The position numbers and the translations under genes are program-made. The notes beneath the pieces were generated by a model. It was not told where the DNA came from and did not search any database. It saw only the letters and a list, made by a program, of their open reading frames with translations. Source: Planctomycetaceae bacterium (GTDB lineage Bacteria; Planctomycetota; Phycisphaerae; Phycisphaerales; UBA1924). Taken from it: a stretch of 64,000 nt of DNA. The stretch is taken from the NCBI GenBank assembly GCA_021294835.1, contig JAJTDF010000003.1:1-64000 (forward strand), in the 5' to 3' direction. Of this stretch, positions 50,205-59,786 are shown one piece after another; within the stretch, counting starts at the first letter, position 1, and each line of letters opens with the position of its first letter.

Positions 50205-53141
50205 ATGACCTCCTCCACACTCGCCGCCGTCCGTCCCGCCATCAACGGTTGGAACGCCGCATACCTCGACGAGCAGTATGCCGCCTTCAAGGCCGATCCC
50301 TCGTCGATTTCTCCCGATCTCGTCGCCTTCTTCCAGGGATTCGATCTGGCCCTCAGCCAGTCCGAAACCGCCGGCGGCGCGTCCACCGCTTCCCCTGACA
50401 CCCTCCGCCTGCACGCCGGCGTCACATCGCTCATCGCTGCCTACCGCAGCCACGGCCACTTCGCCGCCAAACTCGATGCCTTCGGTCGCTCCAGCACCCG
50501 CCCGATCGAGCTTGAGCCCGGCACCCACGGCCTCCGTTCAGCCGACCTCTCCACCATCATCTCCCCCGTTGGCGAACCCCACCTGGCCGGTCTGGCCGTC
50601 AGCGCCGTCATCCAGCGTCTGGAATCCGCCTACTGCTCCACCCTCACCATCCAGCTCGCCCACATCACCGACACCGCCCGCCGCCGATGGCTCATCGAGA
50701 AGCTCGAATCCGGCTCACCACTGGTTGCTCTGAGCCCCAAGGACAAGCTCGGCATCTTCGACAGCCTCCTGCGCTCCGAGCAGTTCGAGCGTTTCCTCGC
50801 CAAGCGGTACCCCGGCGACAAGCGCTTCAGCCTTGAAGGCGGCGAAGCCCTGATCCCCCTGCTGGATCGCCTGCTCGACACCGCCGTTGATACCGGCGTC
50901 GCCGAGGCCGTCATCGGCATGCCCCACCGCGGCCGCCTGAACGTCCTGAACAACATCCTCGGAAAGACCTACGAGCAGATCTTCACCGAATTCGAAGAGT
51001 CCTTCGAGGAGGACTTCGCCGACGGCGGCGGCGACGTGAAGTACCACCGCGGCTACTCCTCCGATCGCACGCTCCGCTCCGGCCGAACCCTCAAGGTCGT
51101 TCTCGCCAGCAATCCCAGCCACCTTGAGTCCGTCGCCCCCGTCGTCTGCGGCCGCGTTCGCGCCAAGCAGCGTCTCCGCAACGACGTGACCGAACGCTCC
51201 TCCGTCGTGCCCATCATCCTCCACGGCGACGCCGCCGCCATCGGCCAGGGCGTCGTCCACGAGACCAACAACCTCGCCCAGCTCGAGGGGTACCGCGTCG
51301 GCGGCTCCGTGCACGTCGTCGTCAACAACATGATCGGCTTCACCACCGTCCCAGAGGACGGCCGCTCCGGCGACTACTGCACCGACGCCGCGCTGGCCTT
51401 CTCCTGCCCCGTCTTCCACGTCAACGGCGAGGACCCCGAAGCCGTCGTCGCCGCCGCCCACCTGGCCATGCTCTACCGCCAGCAGTTCAAGCGCGACGTC
51501 TGGATCGACATGTGGTGCTTCCGCAAGTACGGCCACAACGAGCAGGACGAGCCCACCTTCACCAACCCCGTCCTCGCCAAGCTCATCGCCGGTATGCCCG
51601 GCGTGGTCACCACCTATACCCGCCGCCTCACCGCCGAGGGTGTCATCACCGAAGCCAAGCTCGAGGCCCACCGCGCCGAGCTCGACGCCGTCCTTGAAAA
51701 GGCCCAGAACGCCGCCAAGGGCAAGCCCCACGACCCCACCATCGATCCCGCTCTGGGCCGCTGGGCCGGCATGGGCTGGGACTACTCCCACGCACCCGCC
51801 AAGACCGCCATCTCCAAGCAAACCCTCAACGAGATCTGTACCGCCCTCGCCAAGGCCCCCGACGGCTTCAACGTCAACCCCAAGCTCAAGAAGCTCCTCG
51901 GCGAACGCGCCGCGCTCTCCCAGCCCGGCGCGCCCCTCACCCACGCCGACGGTGAACTCCTCGCCGTCGGCTCCCTCCTGCTCGACGGCGTCGCCGTCCG
52001 ACTCTCCGGCCAGGACTGCCGCCGCGGCACCTTCAGCCAGCGTCAGATCGTGCTCCGCGACGTGGGCACCGGTGAGGCCTTCAACCCGCTGAACCACATG
52101 CGTCCGCTGGCCGAGAGCCCCGACGACGCCGGCAAGCCCGGCTCCGACGGCGTCACCCGCCAGGCCAAGTTCTGCGTCTACGACTCCCCCCTGAGCGAGT
52201 TCGCCGTCATGGCCTTTGACTACGGCTATTCGCTGGCCGACCCCAACATGCTGGTGATGTGGGAGGGCCAGTTCGGCGACTTCGCCAACGGCGCCCAGAC
52301 CACCATCGATCAGTACATCGCCTCCGCCGAAATCAAATGGGAACGCTGGAGCGGCATGGTGCTCCTGCTGCCCCACGGCTACGAGGGCGCCGGCCCCGAG
52401 CACTCCTCCGCCCGCCTCGAGCGTTTCCTCCAGTTGTGCGCCAACGAGAACATGCAGGTCTGCTACCCCACCACCGGCGCCCAGATGTTCCATCTGCTCC
52501 GCCGCCAGCAGGCCCGCAAGTTCCGCAAGCCGCTGATCGTCATGACGCCCAAGAGCATGCTCCGCATCCCCACCAGCACGGTGGACGAGGTGCTCACCGG
52601 CCACTTCATGGACATCCTCGACGACCCCCACTTCGCCTCCGGCAAGGAGAAGACCGCCAGCGTGAAGAAGGTCGTCCTCTGCTCCGGCAAGGTCTATCAC
52701 GAACTGGCCGAGCGTCGTGCCGCCCTCAAGGCCTTCGATACCGCTCTGGTCCGCATCGAGCAGTTCTACCCGTTCAACTACGACCTCTTCAAGACCACCC
52801 TCGCCCGTTACCCCAAGAACGTTCAGGTCGTCTACGTGCAGGAAGAGCCCCGCAACGCCGGCGGCTACCAGTTCCTCTCCGACCTGCTCACCAACCAGCC
52901 CGACCCCACCGGCACCGGCGACGCCCCCGTGCTCACCCGCCTGCCCTACATCGGCCGCCCCACCAGCGCCACCCCCGCCGTGGGCAGCAAGAAGAAGAGC
53001 AAGAAGGAGCAGGAGGCCATCCTCACCGCCGCCATCGGCCCGCTGGCCAAGGACGGCGCTGACCCCAAGGCCGCCGGCGACGCCAAGGCCCACGTCAACG
53101 GCGCACCCAAGACCTCGGCCGCCAGCAGCAAGCGGGCCTGA
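50205..53141 (+). CDS. sucA: 2-oxoglutarate dehydrogenase E1 component
   Basis: 978 residues from the ATG before TSSTLAAVRPAINGWNAAYLDEQYAAFKADP, the family's usual start. The thiamine-diphosphate site is intact: VIGMPHRGRLNVLNNILGK, LASNPSHLESVAPVV, HGDAAAIGQGVVHETNN and DMWCFRKYGHNEQDEPTFTNP. The C-terminal transketolase-like half includes GAGPEHSSARLERFLQLC and ends with the common YIGRP(T/A)SATPAVGSKKKSKKEQ block; ~30 extra Lys/Ala residues follow. It decarboxylates 2-oxoglutarate in the TCA cycle. The E2 and E3 genes are not adjacent. TATTAT at 50095-50100 is a possible -10 element. A clear terminator follows. Confidence 0.96.
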   Translation: MTSSTLAAVRPAINGWNAAYLDEQYAAFKADPSSISPDLVAFFQGFDLALSQSETAGGASTASPDTLRLHAGVTSLIAAYRSHGHFAAKLDAFGRSSTRPIELEPGTHGLRSADLSTIISPVGEPHLAGLAVSAVIQRLESAYCSTLTIQLAHITDTARRRWLIEKLESGSPLVALSPKDKLGIFDSLLRSEQFERFLAKRYPGDKRFSLEGGEALIPLLDRLLDTAVDTGVAEAVIGMPHRGRLNVLNNILGKTYEQIFTEFEESFEEDFADGGGDVKYHRGYSSDRTLRSGRTLKVVLASNPSHLESVAPVVCGRVRAKQRLRNDVTERSSVVPIILHGDAAAIGQGVVHETNNLAQLEGYRVGGSVHVVVNNMIGFTTVPEDGRSGDYCTDAALAFSCPVFHVNGEDPEAVVAAAHLAMLYRQQFKRDVWIDMWCFRKYGHNEQDEPTFTNPVLAKLIAGMPGVVTTYTRRLTAEGVITEAKLEAHRAELDAVLEKAQNAAKGKPHDPTIDPALGRWAGMGWDYSHAPAKTAISKQTLNEICTALAKAPDGFNVNPKLKKLLGERAALSQPGAPLTHADGELLAVGSLLLDGVAVRLSGQDCRRGTFSQRQIVLRDVGTGEAFNPLNHMRPLAESPDDAGKPGSDGVTRQAKFCVYDSPLSEFAVMAFDYGYSLADPNMLVMWEGQFGDFANGAQTTIDQYIASAEIKWERWSGMVLLLPHGYEGAGPEHSSARLERFLQLCANENMQVCYPTTGAQMFHLLRRQQARKFRKPLIVMTPKSMLRIPTSTVDEVLTGHFMDILDDPHFASGKEKTASVKKVVLCSGKVYHELAERRAALKAFDTALVRIEQFYPFNYDLFKTTLARYPKNVQVVYVQEEPRNAGGYQFLSDLLTNQPDPTGTGDAPVLTRLPYIGRPTSATPAVGSKKKSKKEQEAILTAAIGPLAKDGADPKAAGDAKAHVNGAPKTSAASSKRA

Positions 53142-53190
53142 GGACCGGCCCTCGGTCAGCCGTCGCACGGTCAGGCAGCACACAACCACC

Positions 53191-53225
53191 AACGGGCCGG
53201 CCGCGCAACCGCGGACCGGCCCGTT
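53191..53225 (+). terminator. Terminator after sucA
   Basis: AACGGGCCGG pairs perfectly with CCGGCCCGTT, and CCGCG with CGCGG inside it, around a CAAC loop with one bulged A. TTTGTCATC follows. It lies 50 nt after the sucA stop and may also shield the convergent beta-barrel gene. Confidence 0.75.
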
Positions 53226-53271
53226 TGTCATCACGCTGCAAAATCGCTCCACCGGACCGCTCTGCGCCGCC

Positions 53272-54267
53272 TCAAAAACGCAGCAGTACGTTGCACCCCG
53301 CCACCGGCCCGTGGGTCACCACATCCCAGGTCAGCGATGCCGACTCGTACCGCTGCCCGAGCGCCCGGTAGCCGGCGAACACTCCAAACGTCCATCCGTC
53401 CAGCCGCCACCGATACCCCGCCAGCCCGATCGCCTGCCAGGCGAACTGCGAATCGTCCACATCAAACCCGCCAATATCACCCCGCACGCTCAGCACCAGC
53501 GAGCCGTTCAGATCTACCGCCGCACGCAGCCCCACCAGCGGTTCCAGCCATTCGGTGTTCGAGTTCAGTTCGCGGGCGATCCCCGCCGTCAGCACCTCGC
53601 CCCCCGGAAGCGTCACATTGGCCTCCGCCGTGGCGTCAATCCGCACATCCATCGCGGTCACCCGCAGTCCGCCCAGTGCGTCCAGCGTCCAGCGATGCTC
53701 ACCCCGGTCGCCGAACCGCTGATCGATCAGCCGGTACCCAGCCGCCGCCTCCGCCCACAGGTTCTTCAGCGTGGTCTGCGTCTCCGCCGAGACCGTTACT
53801 CCGCCGCCAAGCGGGCCGCTTCTGGCACGCCCTCGACCGCCCTCAAGTTCCGCCTTGGCGAACGCCCCGTTGAAGTTCAGCACCACCCGACCCAGTTCCA
53901 CGTCAACCGCCCCCATCAGCCCGAGTACCGAGTCCGACCGCTCCAGCACATCCGCGAACGAGGCCGCCACCTTGGTTTCTATCCCGCGCGACACCAGATC
54001 GCCGTCGTACCCGGTCAGCCACGCGTACGGCGAGATCGCCACCGCCACGCCCGATCCGCCCTCGGCCCCATCCGCCGGCCAGGCCGTCTGCGTTGTCGGA
54101 GTTGAAGTTGCCGTCGCTGCAGAACAAGGTGCAGCGCCGGGCGCCACCTGGCCGTCGGCCGCCGTCGCCCCGGGGCCGAACAACACACCCCAGCAAAGAA
54201 CCACCGCGCAACCCGCCGCCCCCATACGCGCACAATCCATAAGCATCAGATGCGTCTCCCGGGTCAC
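53272..54267 (-). CDS. Outer-membrane beta-barrel-like protein
   Basis: 331 residues (or 324 from a later ATG at 54246). A signal peptide (MGAAGCAVVLCWGVLFGPGATAA) and a ~50-residue Thr/Pro/Ala-rich linker precede alternating amphipathic strands such as VAISPYAWLTGYDGDLVSRG, AEAAAGYRLIDQRFGDRGEH, LGGLRVTAMDVRIDATAEAN and WTFGVFAGYRALGQRYES. The last residues LLRF end in Phe, the usual BAM signal. The family is not named with confidence; the pattern resembles OmpA/OmpW-sized barrels. It begins 16 nt after the DUF1254 gene, so the two are one operon. Confidence 0.72.
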   Translation of the reverse strand: MTRETHLMLMDCARMGAAGCAVVLCWGVLFGPGATAADGQVAPGAAPCSAATATSTPTTQTAWPADGAEGGSGVAVAISPYAWLTGYDGDLVSRGIETKVAASFADVLERSDSVLGLMGAVDVELGRVVLNFNGAFAKAELEGGRGRARSGPLGGGVTVSAETQTTLKNLWAEAAAGYRLIDQRFGDRGEHRWTLDALGGLRVTAMDVRIDATAEANVTLPGGEVLTAGIARELNSNTEWLEPLVGLRAAVDLNGSLVLSVRGDIGGFDVDDSQFAWQAIGLAGYRWRLDGWTFGVFAGYRALGQRYESASLTWDVVTHGPVAGCNVLLRF

Positions 54268-54283
54268 AGCACACCCACCCTCG

Positions 54284-55780
54284 TCACTTCACCCGCCTGA
54301 TCGCCGGCGGAGCCCACCGACCGTCAACGACCTCCGGCCGCGGCGAGTACAACCGCATCGTCACACCAAGCAAGCCGCTCGTCGGAGACGGCAGCCAGTT
54401 GGACTCTCTCTCAGCGCCCGGGCTCTGGTTCTGGATGAACAGCGTCAGCGAACCGTCCGAATTGTACTTCAGCGCGTCGCGATCGCCGATGGCAAAGCGG
54501 TTCAGGCGGTTAGCCGCCTGGAAGCCCTCCGCGTCGTACATGGTCACCGACCAGAATGCGTCCACCGGCGGCAACTGCTGCTTGCTGAAGTGCAGTTCAT
54601 ACCCGCCTTCGCCGACAAGCGGCTTGCCGTCCGCATCTGCAACACACAGCGGATAGATCGCATCTTCCGGCTGATTGGCGCCAAGCCCCATCATCGCCAC
54701 AATCGCCCGCTTGAGGTACGCGTTTCCGTACACGCCCATCGTGTCGGTGTTCATCTGCCACCCGTTCACGATCCGCGCCATCGTCGGAGCCTTCTCCTGC
54801 ATCTGCCGCAGAGCCAGCGCCGGTGCCCGCTTCAGGGCCGCCTGCACCGCCCCCGCAGCTTTCGACAGGTCGAACGACTCACCGGGCCGGATCCCGATCC
54901 GCTCAAGCCTCGCCAGAGTTGACCAGTCCGTGATCTGCGGCGGGTTCACCTTCAGCAGCTCCGCCGCATACGCGAAATACCGCTCCGCCGGCATGGTGTT
55001 CACCTGCGTCAGAGGCGGTGTCTTCATGTCCACCGTCGGGTCCGGCACAAACGCCGCCGGCTCCGTGCTCTTGCCCCACCTCGACAGCGGCGTCACCCGA
55101 TACCCCTTCTGCACCGCATGAACCGCCCGATAGTCCGCCGGACCGTTGGTCTGCGTCCGCCCGATCACCCACACCTGCGGAGTCGGCGCCTCGATTCGCT
55201 CCACCCCGCCGGGCAGGCTGCCGGTCCATCCTTTGGGAACCACGGCCCAGTTCCCCGCCTTCGTGCCGCTGGTGCGCTTGCCCGGCGACGCAAAGACGTT
55301 GGACCACATGTCCAGCATCGGCAGCAGGTAGTACCGTCCGCCGGTGTCCGGCGCCGACACGATCATCGGCTCGGAGTTCAGGTCCAGCCAGCAGATCGAG
55401 TACAGCGTGTCGAAGTTCGGCCGCACCACCTCGCGAAAATCCGCCGTCGGGAACGCGCTCATGTGGTGAAACTGGTTCATCGGCCCCATTGCCGGCTTCG
55501 CACCCGCTGAGTAGTTGGTGGTCACCCGCCGCGTCACGTCCATCGAGATCAGCGGATAGAAGTACACGTATGCCTCGATGCCGATCGCCAGCGCCTCCTC
55601 CTCGCTGATCTCGCCCGCTCCGGCGGAGACCGCCGCAGCCGAAGGCGCTGCCCCCCCGCCCTGCGCCCAGGCATGGTTCATGCAAGTCGCCGCCAGCGCC
55701 AACGCCGCCGCAGCGCCGACCACAGCGTGAACACAACGCCGACCCGCTCCCGCGAGCATCCAATCAGTGCGGTCCGTCAT
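54284..55780 (-). CDS. DUF1254/DUF1214-domain exported protein
   Basis: 498 residues; AGGAG lies 8 nt before the ATG. The signal peptide (VVGAAAALALAATCMNHAWAQ) precedes a DUF1254 domain (IGIEAYVYFYPLISMDVTRRVTTN, then NFDTLYSICWLDLNSEPMIVSAPDTGGRYYLLPMLDMWSNVFASPGKRTSGT) and a DUF1214 domain (GYELHFSKQQLPPVDAFWSVTMYDAEGFQAANRLNRFAIGDRD). These paired domains are common in exported bacterial proteins of unknown function. It is followed at 16 nt by a beta-barrel gene, so the pair may act together at the cell envelope. Confidence 0.92.
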   Translation of the reverse strand: MTDRTDWMLAGAGRRCVHAVVGAAAALALAATCMNHAWAQGGGAAPSAAAVSAGAGEISEEEALAIGIEAYVYFYPLISMDVTRRVTTNYSAGAKPAMGPMNQFHHMSAFPTADFREVVRPNFDTLYSICWLDLNSEPMIVSAPDTGGRYYLLPMLDMWSNVFASPGKRTSGTKAGNWAVVPKGWTGSLPGGVERIEAPTPQVWVIGRTQTNGPADYRAVHAVQKGYRVTPLSRWGKSTEPAAFVPDPTVDMKTPPLTQVNTMPAERYFAYAAELLKVNPPQITDWSTLARLERIGIRPGESFDLSKAAGAVQAALKRAPALALRQMQEKAPTMARIVNGWQMNTDTMGVYGNAYLKRAIVAMMGLGANQPEDAIYPLCVADADGKPLVGEGGYELHFSKQQLPPVDAFWSVTMYDAEGFQAANRLNRFAIGDRDALKYNSDGSLTLFIQNQSPGAERESNWLPSPTSGLLGVTMRLYSPRPEVVDGRWAPPAIRRVK

Positions 55781-56001
55781 GGGGTGTCTCCTTCCTGGTG
55801 ATTGCTGCACCACGTCCTCGTCCCGAGCCCTGCGCCGACTGCGCAGACACCGCTTCGGAACGAACCTTCGGAAGACACTGCATTATTGCCCGCACCCCCC
55901 CGCTGCCGCGATCCGTTGCACGCCGCTCCCCTTCAAACTGCCTCATAGGGGGGAGATGTCGGCCCCTCACCCGGCTTCGGCTGGCGGATGGGCTGCTTGC
56001 G

Positions 56002-57873
56002 TCACGCCGGCGTGCCGGTGCCGCCGCCCTCGCCGCCGCCGTTGCGGGGCATCTGGTGCTCCACCAGACTGCGGTACAGCGGGCACCGCCCCAGCAGTTC
56101 GCCGTGCGTCCCGCTGTCCACCATCCGCCCCGCCTCCATCACCACAATCCGGTCCGCATTGATCACCGTGCTCAGCCGGTGCGCCACCACCAGGCACGTC
56201 CGCCCCTTGGAGAACTCGGTGATCGCCTCGGCGATCCGCGCCTCGCTCTCCGAGTCGATCATGCTCGTCGCTTCGTCCAGGATCAAAATCGCCGGATCCC
56301 GCAGCACCGCCCGCGCGATGGCGATGCGTTGCCGCTGACCGCCCGAAAGCCCCGAGCCCCCTTCCCCCACCGGATCGTCATACCCCTTCGGCTTCTGCAG
56401 GATGAACTCCTCCGCCCTGGCCTTGCGCGCCGCCGAGCGAACCTGCTCGTCGCTGGCCGTCTCCACCGCGTACGCGATGTTGCTGCGGATCGTCCCCTTG
56501 AACAGCACCGTCTCCTGCGTCACCACGCCGATCTGCTGCCGCAGCCCCACCCGCGACACCGTGCGGATGTCCACCCCGTCGACATACACCCCGCCCGAGC
56601 CCGCGTCCGGCTCCAGCAGCCGCGGAATCAGCGACAGCAGCGTCGTCTTCCCGCACCCGTTGGGCCCCACGAACGCCACCGTCTGCCCGTGCCTGATCTC
56701 CAGCGACAACTCCCGCACCGCCGGCCGCTCCGCCCCCGGATACGTCAGCGTCACCCGGTCAAACCGGATGCTCTCGCGGTGCCTGGCCAGCGTCGGCAAC
56801 GCCTCGTCGCCCGTCAGTTCTTCAGGCAGGGCCAGCATCGCCGCCAGTTCCTGCGCCGCCGCCGAGGAGGTCTGCAGGTCGTGCCACATCCCCATCAGCG
56901 GCTTGAGCGACGCCGCCGCGATCCCCAGCGACGCCAGCGTGACAAAGAACTCCGCCGGCTGCAGCGACCCACGGATGATCGCATTGGCCGCCACCAGCGA
57001 AAGCCCGCCCAGCGCGAAGATCGTCAGCGACTCCACCAGCGGCGTGCCGATCGCCCGCGCCGTCCGGATCTTCATCTCAATCGCCAGCAGTTCCCGCGAG
57101 ATGGCCGCGAACCGGGCCTGCTCCCGCTTCTCGCTGGTCGACGACTTGACCACCCGCAGGTTGCTCCCCACCTCCACCAGCGCCGCCATCAGCCCACCGG
57201 TGGTGTTCAGCCCCGCCCGCGAACCCCGACGGATGATCTTCCCCGTCCGCCGAACCACCGTGTACAGAATCGGCGCCGCCACCATCGCCGACAGCGCCAG
57301 CCAGAAGTTGGTGTAAAACGCCGCCAGCCCCGCAGCGACACCCTTGGTCAGCTGCGCAAAGCTCCGGCTCAACAGCGTGTTGAAACCCGCCGCCAGCATC
57401 CCCGTGTCGCTGCTCACCCGCCGCACCAGCGTCATGTGCCCCATCCGCACCACCGTCGCCAGCGGCAGCCGAACCAGATGCGTAAACGTCCGCTCGCGAA
57501 GATCCGCGATCGTCTTGGCCACCACCGTCATCGACAAATACGCATGCATGAAGTTGCAGAACGCCCCGAACAGCGTCAGCAACCCGAGCGCACCGACCAC
57601 CCACACCACCGCCGTGAACTGCCCCGTCGGCAACGCATCGATCCACGCCTGCGGCACATGTCCGCCCAGGAACTTCGTGTTCGCCTCCTCCGCCAGCTTT
57701 GGCAGGTCCTTGGCCTTGGCCGGGTCACGCTGCAGAATGATCTCCAGCACCGGCGTCGCCGCCAGCAGGCCGGCCCCCAGCCCGCCGGCCGACAGCAGGC
57801 CGAACGTCAAGGCCGCCACCACCCGCCCCCGGTGTTCCAGCAGCAGTTTGGCAAATCTCCAGAAGTCCTTCAT
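56002..57873 (-). CDS. ABC exporter, MsbA-like fused permease-ATPase
   Basis: 623 residues from the ATG before KDFWRFAKLLLEH. Residues ~1-330 form a six-helix exporter membrane domain, unusually with a ~60-residue loop after helix 1 (ILQRDPAKAKDLPKLAEEANTKFLGG...). The ATPase has Walker A VGPNGCGKTTLLSLI near residue 405, signature LSGGQRQRIAIARAVL near 511, Walker B AILILDEATSMID and switch His in CLVVAHRLSTV. It works as a homodimer or half-transporter that flips lipids or other substrates across the inner membrane. It follows the YkgJ-type genes at 95 nt. Confidence 0.93.
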   Translation of the reverse strand: MKDFWRFAKLLLEHRGRVVAALTFGLLSAGGLGAGLLAATPVLEIILQRDPAKAKDLPKLAEEANTKFLGGHVPQAWIDALPTGQFTAVVWVVGALGLLTLFGAFCNFMHAYLSMTVVAKTIADLRERTFTHLVRLPLATVVRMGHMTLVRRVSSDTGMLAAGFNTLLSRSFAQLTKGVAAGLAAFYTNFWLALSAMVAAPILYTVVRRTGKIIRRGSRAGLNTTGGLMAALVEVGSNLRVVKSSTSEKREQARFAAISRELLAIEMKIRTARAIGTPLVESLTIFALGGLSLVAANAIIRGSLQPAEFFVTLASLGIAAASLKPLMGMWHDLQTSSAAAQELAAMLALPEELTGDEALPTLARHRESIRFDRVTLTYPGAERPAVRELSLEIRHGQTVAFVGPNGCGKTTLLSLIPRLLEPDAGSGGVYVDGVDIRTVSRVGLRQQIGVVTQETVLFKGTIRSNIAYAVETASDEQVRSAARKARAEEFILQKPKGYDDPVGEGGSGLSGGQRQRIAIARAVLRDPAILILDEATSMIDSESEARIAEAITEFSKGRTCLVVAHRLSTVINADRIVVMEAGRMVDSGTHGELLGRCPLYRSLVEHQMPRNGGGEGGGTGTPA

Positions 57874-57968
57874 CGCATCCCGTTGGTCCTGCCATCCCCC
57901 GCCACGCCCCCGCTGAACTCCGCCCCCTGTGCCGCAGTTCGCTGCCGGAATCATCCCGGATGCCCAGT

Positions 57969-58598
57969 CTAGCGAGCGTCCGCCGCACCCGGGCGGGGGC
58001 GATTGTCCGCCCCGGGCAGCATCGGCAGCCGCACGGCCACCGCCGGGTCCGCCTCCGGTCCGCCCCCCTCAGCCAGCCCGTCCGCACCCGCCTCCGCAAA
58101 CATCCCCAGCATCCCCCGCCACTCCCCATAGCGGTACGCAATCCCGTACCGCTCGTGCAGCTCCCGCAGCATCCCCAGCCCCCGCTCGGTCAGGTCATGC
58201 TGCCACCCCTGCGCCGCCCGGTCACAGAAATAGACCCGGCACCCCAAAGGCTTGATCGCGTGCACCCCGCACAGGTTGCCGTTCTGAAACGGGCACCCGC
58301 CCGCCGCCCTGGCCGCCTCCACCGCCCCGCTGCTCAGCCGCCCCCGCCCGGCACCAGCCAGCCGCCGCACGCAATACGCCGCCTCCAGCCCCGTCACATA
58401 CAGCAGGTGCCCCGTCTCCCGAAAGTTGCAGCACCGCCCCGAGGCCCAGCACGCCGGACCACGACGACCGATCTCCTGCGCCGCCATCGCATAGATCGCT
58501 TCCAGTTCAGCGACCACGGCCGGCGTGTCCACCGCCGTCAGCCACGCCGCCGCAAGATCCTCCGGGCTGTCCGGCGTCCTCGCCGTCTCGCTCGCCAT
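57969..58598 (-). CDS. YkgJ-type cysteine-cluster protein A
   Basis: 209 residues from the ATG at 58598, with GAGGGG upstream; a TTG at 58616 is possible. It has a set of conserved cysteines: CWASGRCCNF, CPFQNGNLCGVHAIKPLGCRVYFC, the CxxxxxCC...C...C...C pattern of YkgJ proteins, which probably bind an iron-sulfur or zinc centre. Unlike the next gene its first motif lacks CxxC spacing. The C-terminal ~40 residues are Gly/Pro/Ala-rich. It begins 24 nt after its paralogue, which suggests joint function. The role of the family is not known. Confidence 0.75.
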   Translation of the reverse strand: MASETARTPDSPEDLAAAWLTAVDTPAVVAELEAIYAMAAQEIGRRGPACWASGRCCNFRETGHLLYVTGLEAAYCVRRLAGAGRGRLSSGAVEAARAAGGCPFQNGNLCGVHAIKPLGCRVYFCDRAAQGWQHDLTERGLGMLRELHERYGIAYRYGEWRGMLGMFAEAGADGLAEGGGPEADPAVAVRLPMLPGADNRPRPGAADAR

Positions 58599-58622
58599 CC
58601 ACAGCCCCTCACGCAAAGAGGT

Positions 58623-59126
58623 TCAGATCTCGCAACTGTCCCGCATGATCCGCACCTGCACCACGCTGTGCAGCGTCCCCTTGTCAATCCCCGGGCACGT
58701 GTTCCGTGCCGAGGCCCAGGTCCGCTCGTTCCGCACCAGGCTCGGCCAGAACGGCCAGCTCCGGCACTGCCGGGGCCGGTCCTCATACACCCCGCACACC
58801 GCCTTGCCGGGGATCTTCTCGCGATCCAGAAACACGCAATCCAGCCCGTACGGCCCCGACCGCTCATTCAGCGACCGCCCCAGTTCCATCATGTGCGTGT
58901 ACCGCGCCATGAACTCCTCGGTGCTGATCCCCAGCCGCTTCGCCAGCGCTGCGCACTCAGCGTCGTTCACCAGCACATACCCCGAAGGCCCGCTGCAGCA
59001 GTTCCCGCACATCGTGCACGAGAACCGCAGCCCCAGCCCGCCCTCCGGGCCGCTCGGCTGCGCGAACCACTCCAAAGGCCCGATGTTGCCGCCGGAGTTA
59101 CCCGTTTCCGCCATGCCCTGGCTCAT
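58623..59126 (-). CDS. YkgJ-type cysteine-cluster protein B
   Basis: 167 residues; the ATG at 59126 overlaps the cyclodeaminase stop as ATGA, which decides the start over a GTG 6 nt earlier. It has the full YkgJ signature: FSCTMCGNCCSGPSGYV (CxxCxxCC), then DCVFLDREKIPGKAVCGVYEDRPRQCRSWPFWPS and a final NTCPGI. It most likely binds a metal or Fe-S cluster in the cytosol. Translational coupling to a folate-type cyclodeaminase and to a second YkgJ gene is notable. Confidence 0.85.
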   Translation of the reverse strand: MSQGMAETGNSGGNIGPLEWFAQPSGPEGGLGLRFSCTMCGNCCSGPSGYVLVNDAECAALAKRLGISTEEFMARYTHMMELGRSLNERSGPYGLDCVFLDREKIPGKAVCGVYEDRPRQCRSWPFWPSLVRNERTWASARNTCPGIDKGTLHSVVQVRIMRDSCEI

Positions 59127-59731
59127 CCGCACGCCCTCACCACCGCCGCCTGCCGGCTCGCCGCCCCCGCCAGCATCTCCGCCACCGCCGCCGCCTTGGC
59201 CGCCCGCTGGGCGTCGTCGGTCAGCAGCGGCAGGTTGATCTTCACGTTCTCCGCCGCCGCCCGCGCCGCCGTCTCCGCCAGCATCGCCGCGATCGCCAGA
59301 TCGCTCCGCAGAAACTTGTTCGTCTTCGGCGGCAGCGGCTCAAACAGCCGCAGCAGATCGCACGCCGCCGCCAGGCACGCCATCGGCGCCCCGATGCTCG
59401 CCTCCACCGCCTTGCCCATCTCCGCCTTGCGCCGCGCATCCTCTGCCGGCAGCCGCTGCAACTCGTTCAGCAGCCGATACGCCGCCGCATCCTCCTCAGC
59501 CAGGGCCAGAAACAGCCCCCGCGCCCGCTGCAACTGCCCCCGGTCCGCCTCCAGCGCCGGCTGGTGCTCGGCCAGGTCCTTCTTGCCGATCGAGTACGCC
59601 AGCACCATCTGCCCCAGCGCCGCCGCCGTCGCGCCTGTCAGCGCTGCCACCGCCCCGCCGCCCGGCGTCGGGGTCTTGGCCGCCAATCCGTCAAGAAACG
59701 CGCCGATCGGCGCCGTCGCAAGGTCGTTCAT
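59123..59731 (-). CDS. Cyclodeaminase/cyclohydrolase family protein
   Basis: 202 residues, all-helical. The N-terminal motif AKTPTPGGGAVAALTGATAAALGQMV is the folate-binding turn of formiminotetrahydrofolate cyclodeaminase and methenyl-THF cyclohydrolase (FchA). The later SDLAIAAMLAETAARAAAENVKINLPLL is the second conserved block. It should release ammonia from 5-formimino-THF or hydrolyse methenyl-THF in the cytosol. It is the first gene of a tight cluster with the two YkgJ-type genes. Confidence 0.88.
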   Translation of the reverse strand: MNDLATAPIGAFLDGLAAKTPTPGGGAVAALTGATAAALGQMVLAYSIGKKDLAEHQPALEADRGQLQRARGLFLALAEEDAAAYRLLNELQRLPAEDARRKAEMGKAVEASIGAPMACLAAACDLLRLFEPLPPKTNKFLRSDLAIAAMLAETAARAAAENVKINLPLLTDDAQRAAKAAAVAEMLAGAASRQAAVVRACG

Positions 59732-59786
59732 CGCCGCATCCTACCCCCACTCACCCCAGCACTCCCCCCCCTACTCGCCCCCCCGC

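Noticed and set aside
50715..53252. An 845-codon frame antisense to sucA
   Set aside because: It lies opposite a perfectly conserved enzyme and reads as Gly/Val/Asp-rich sequence without domains.
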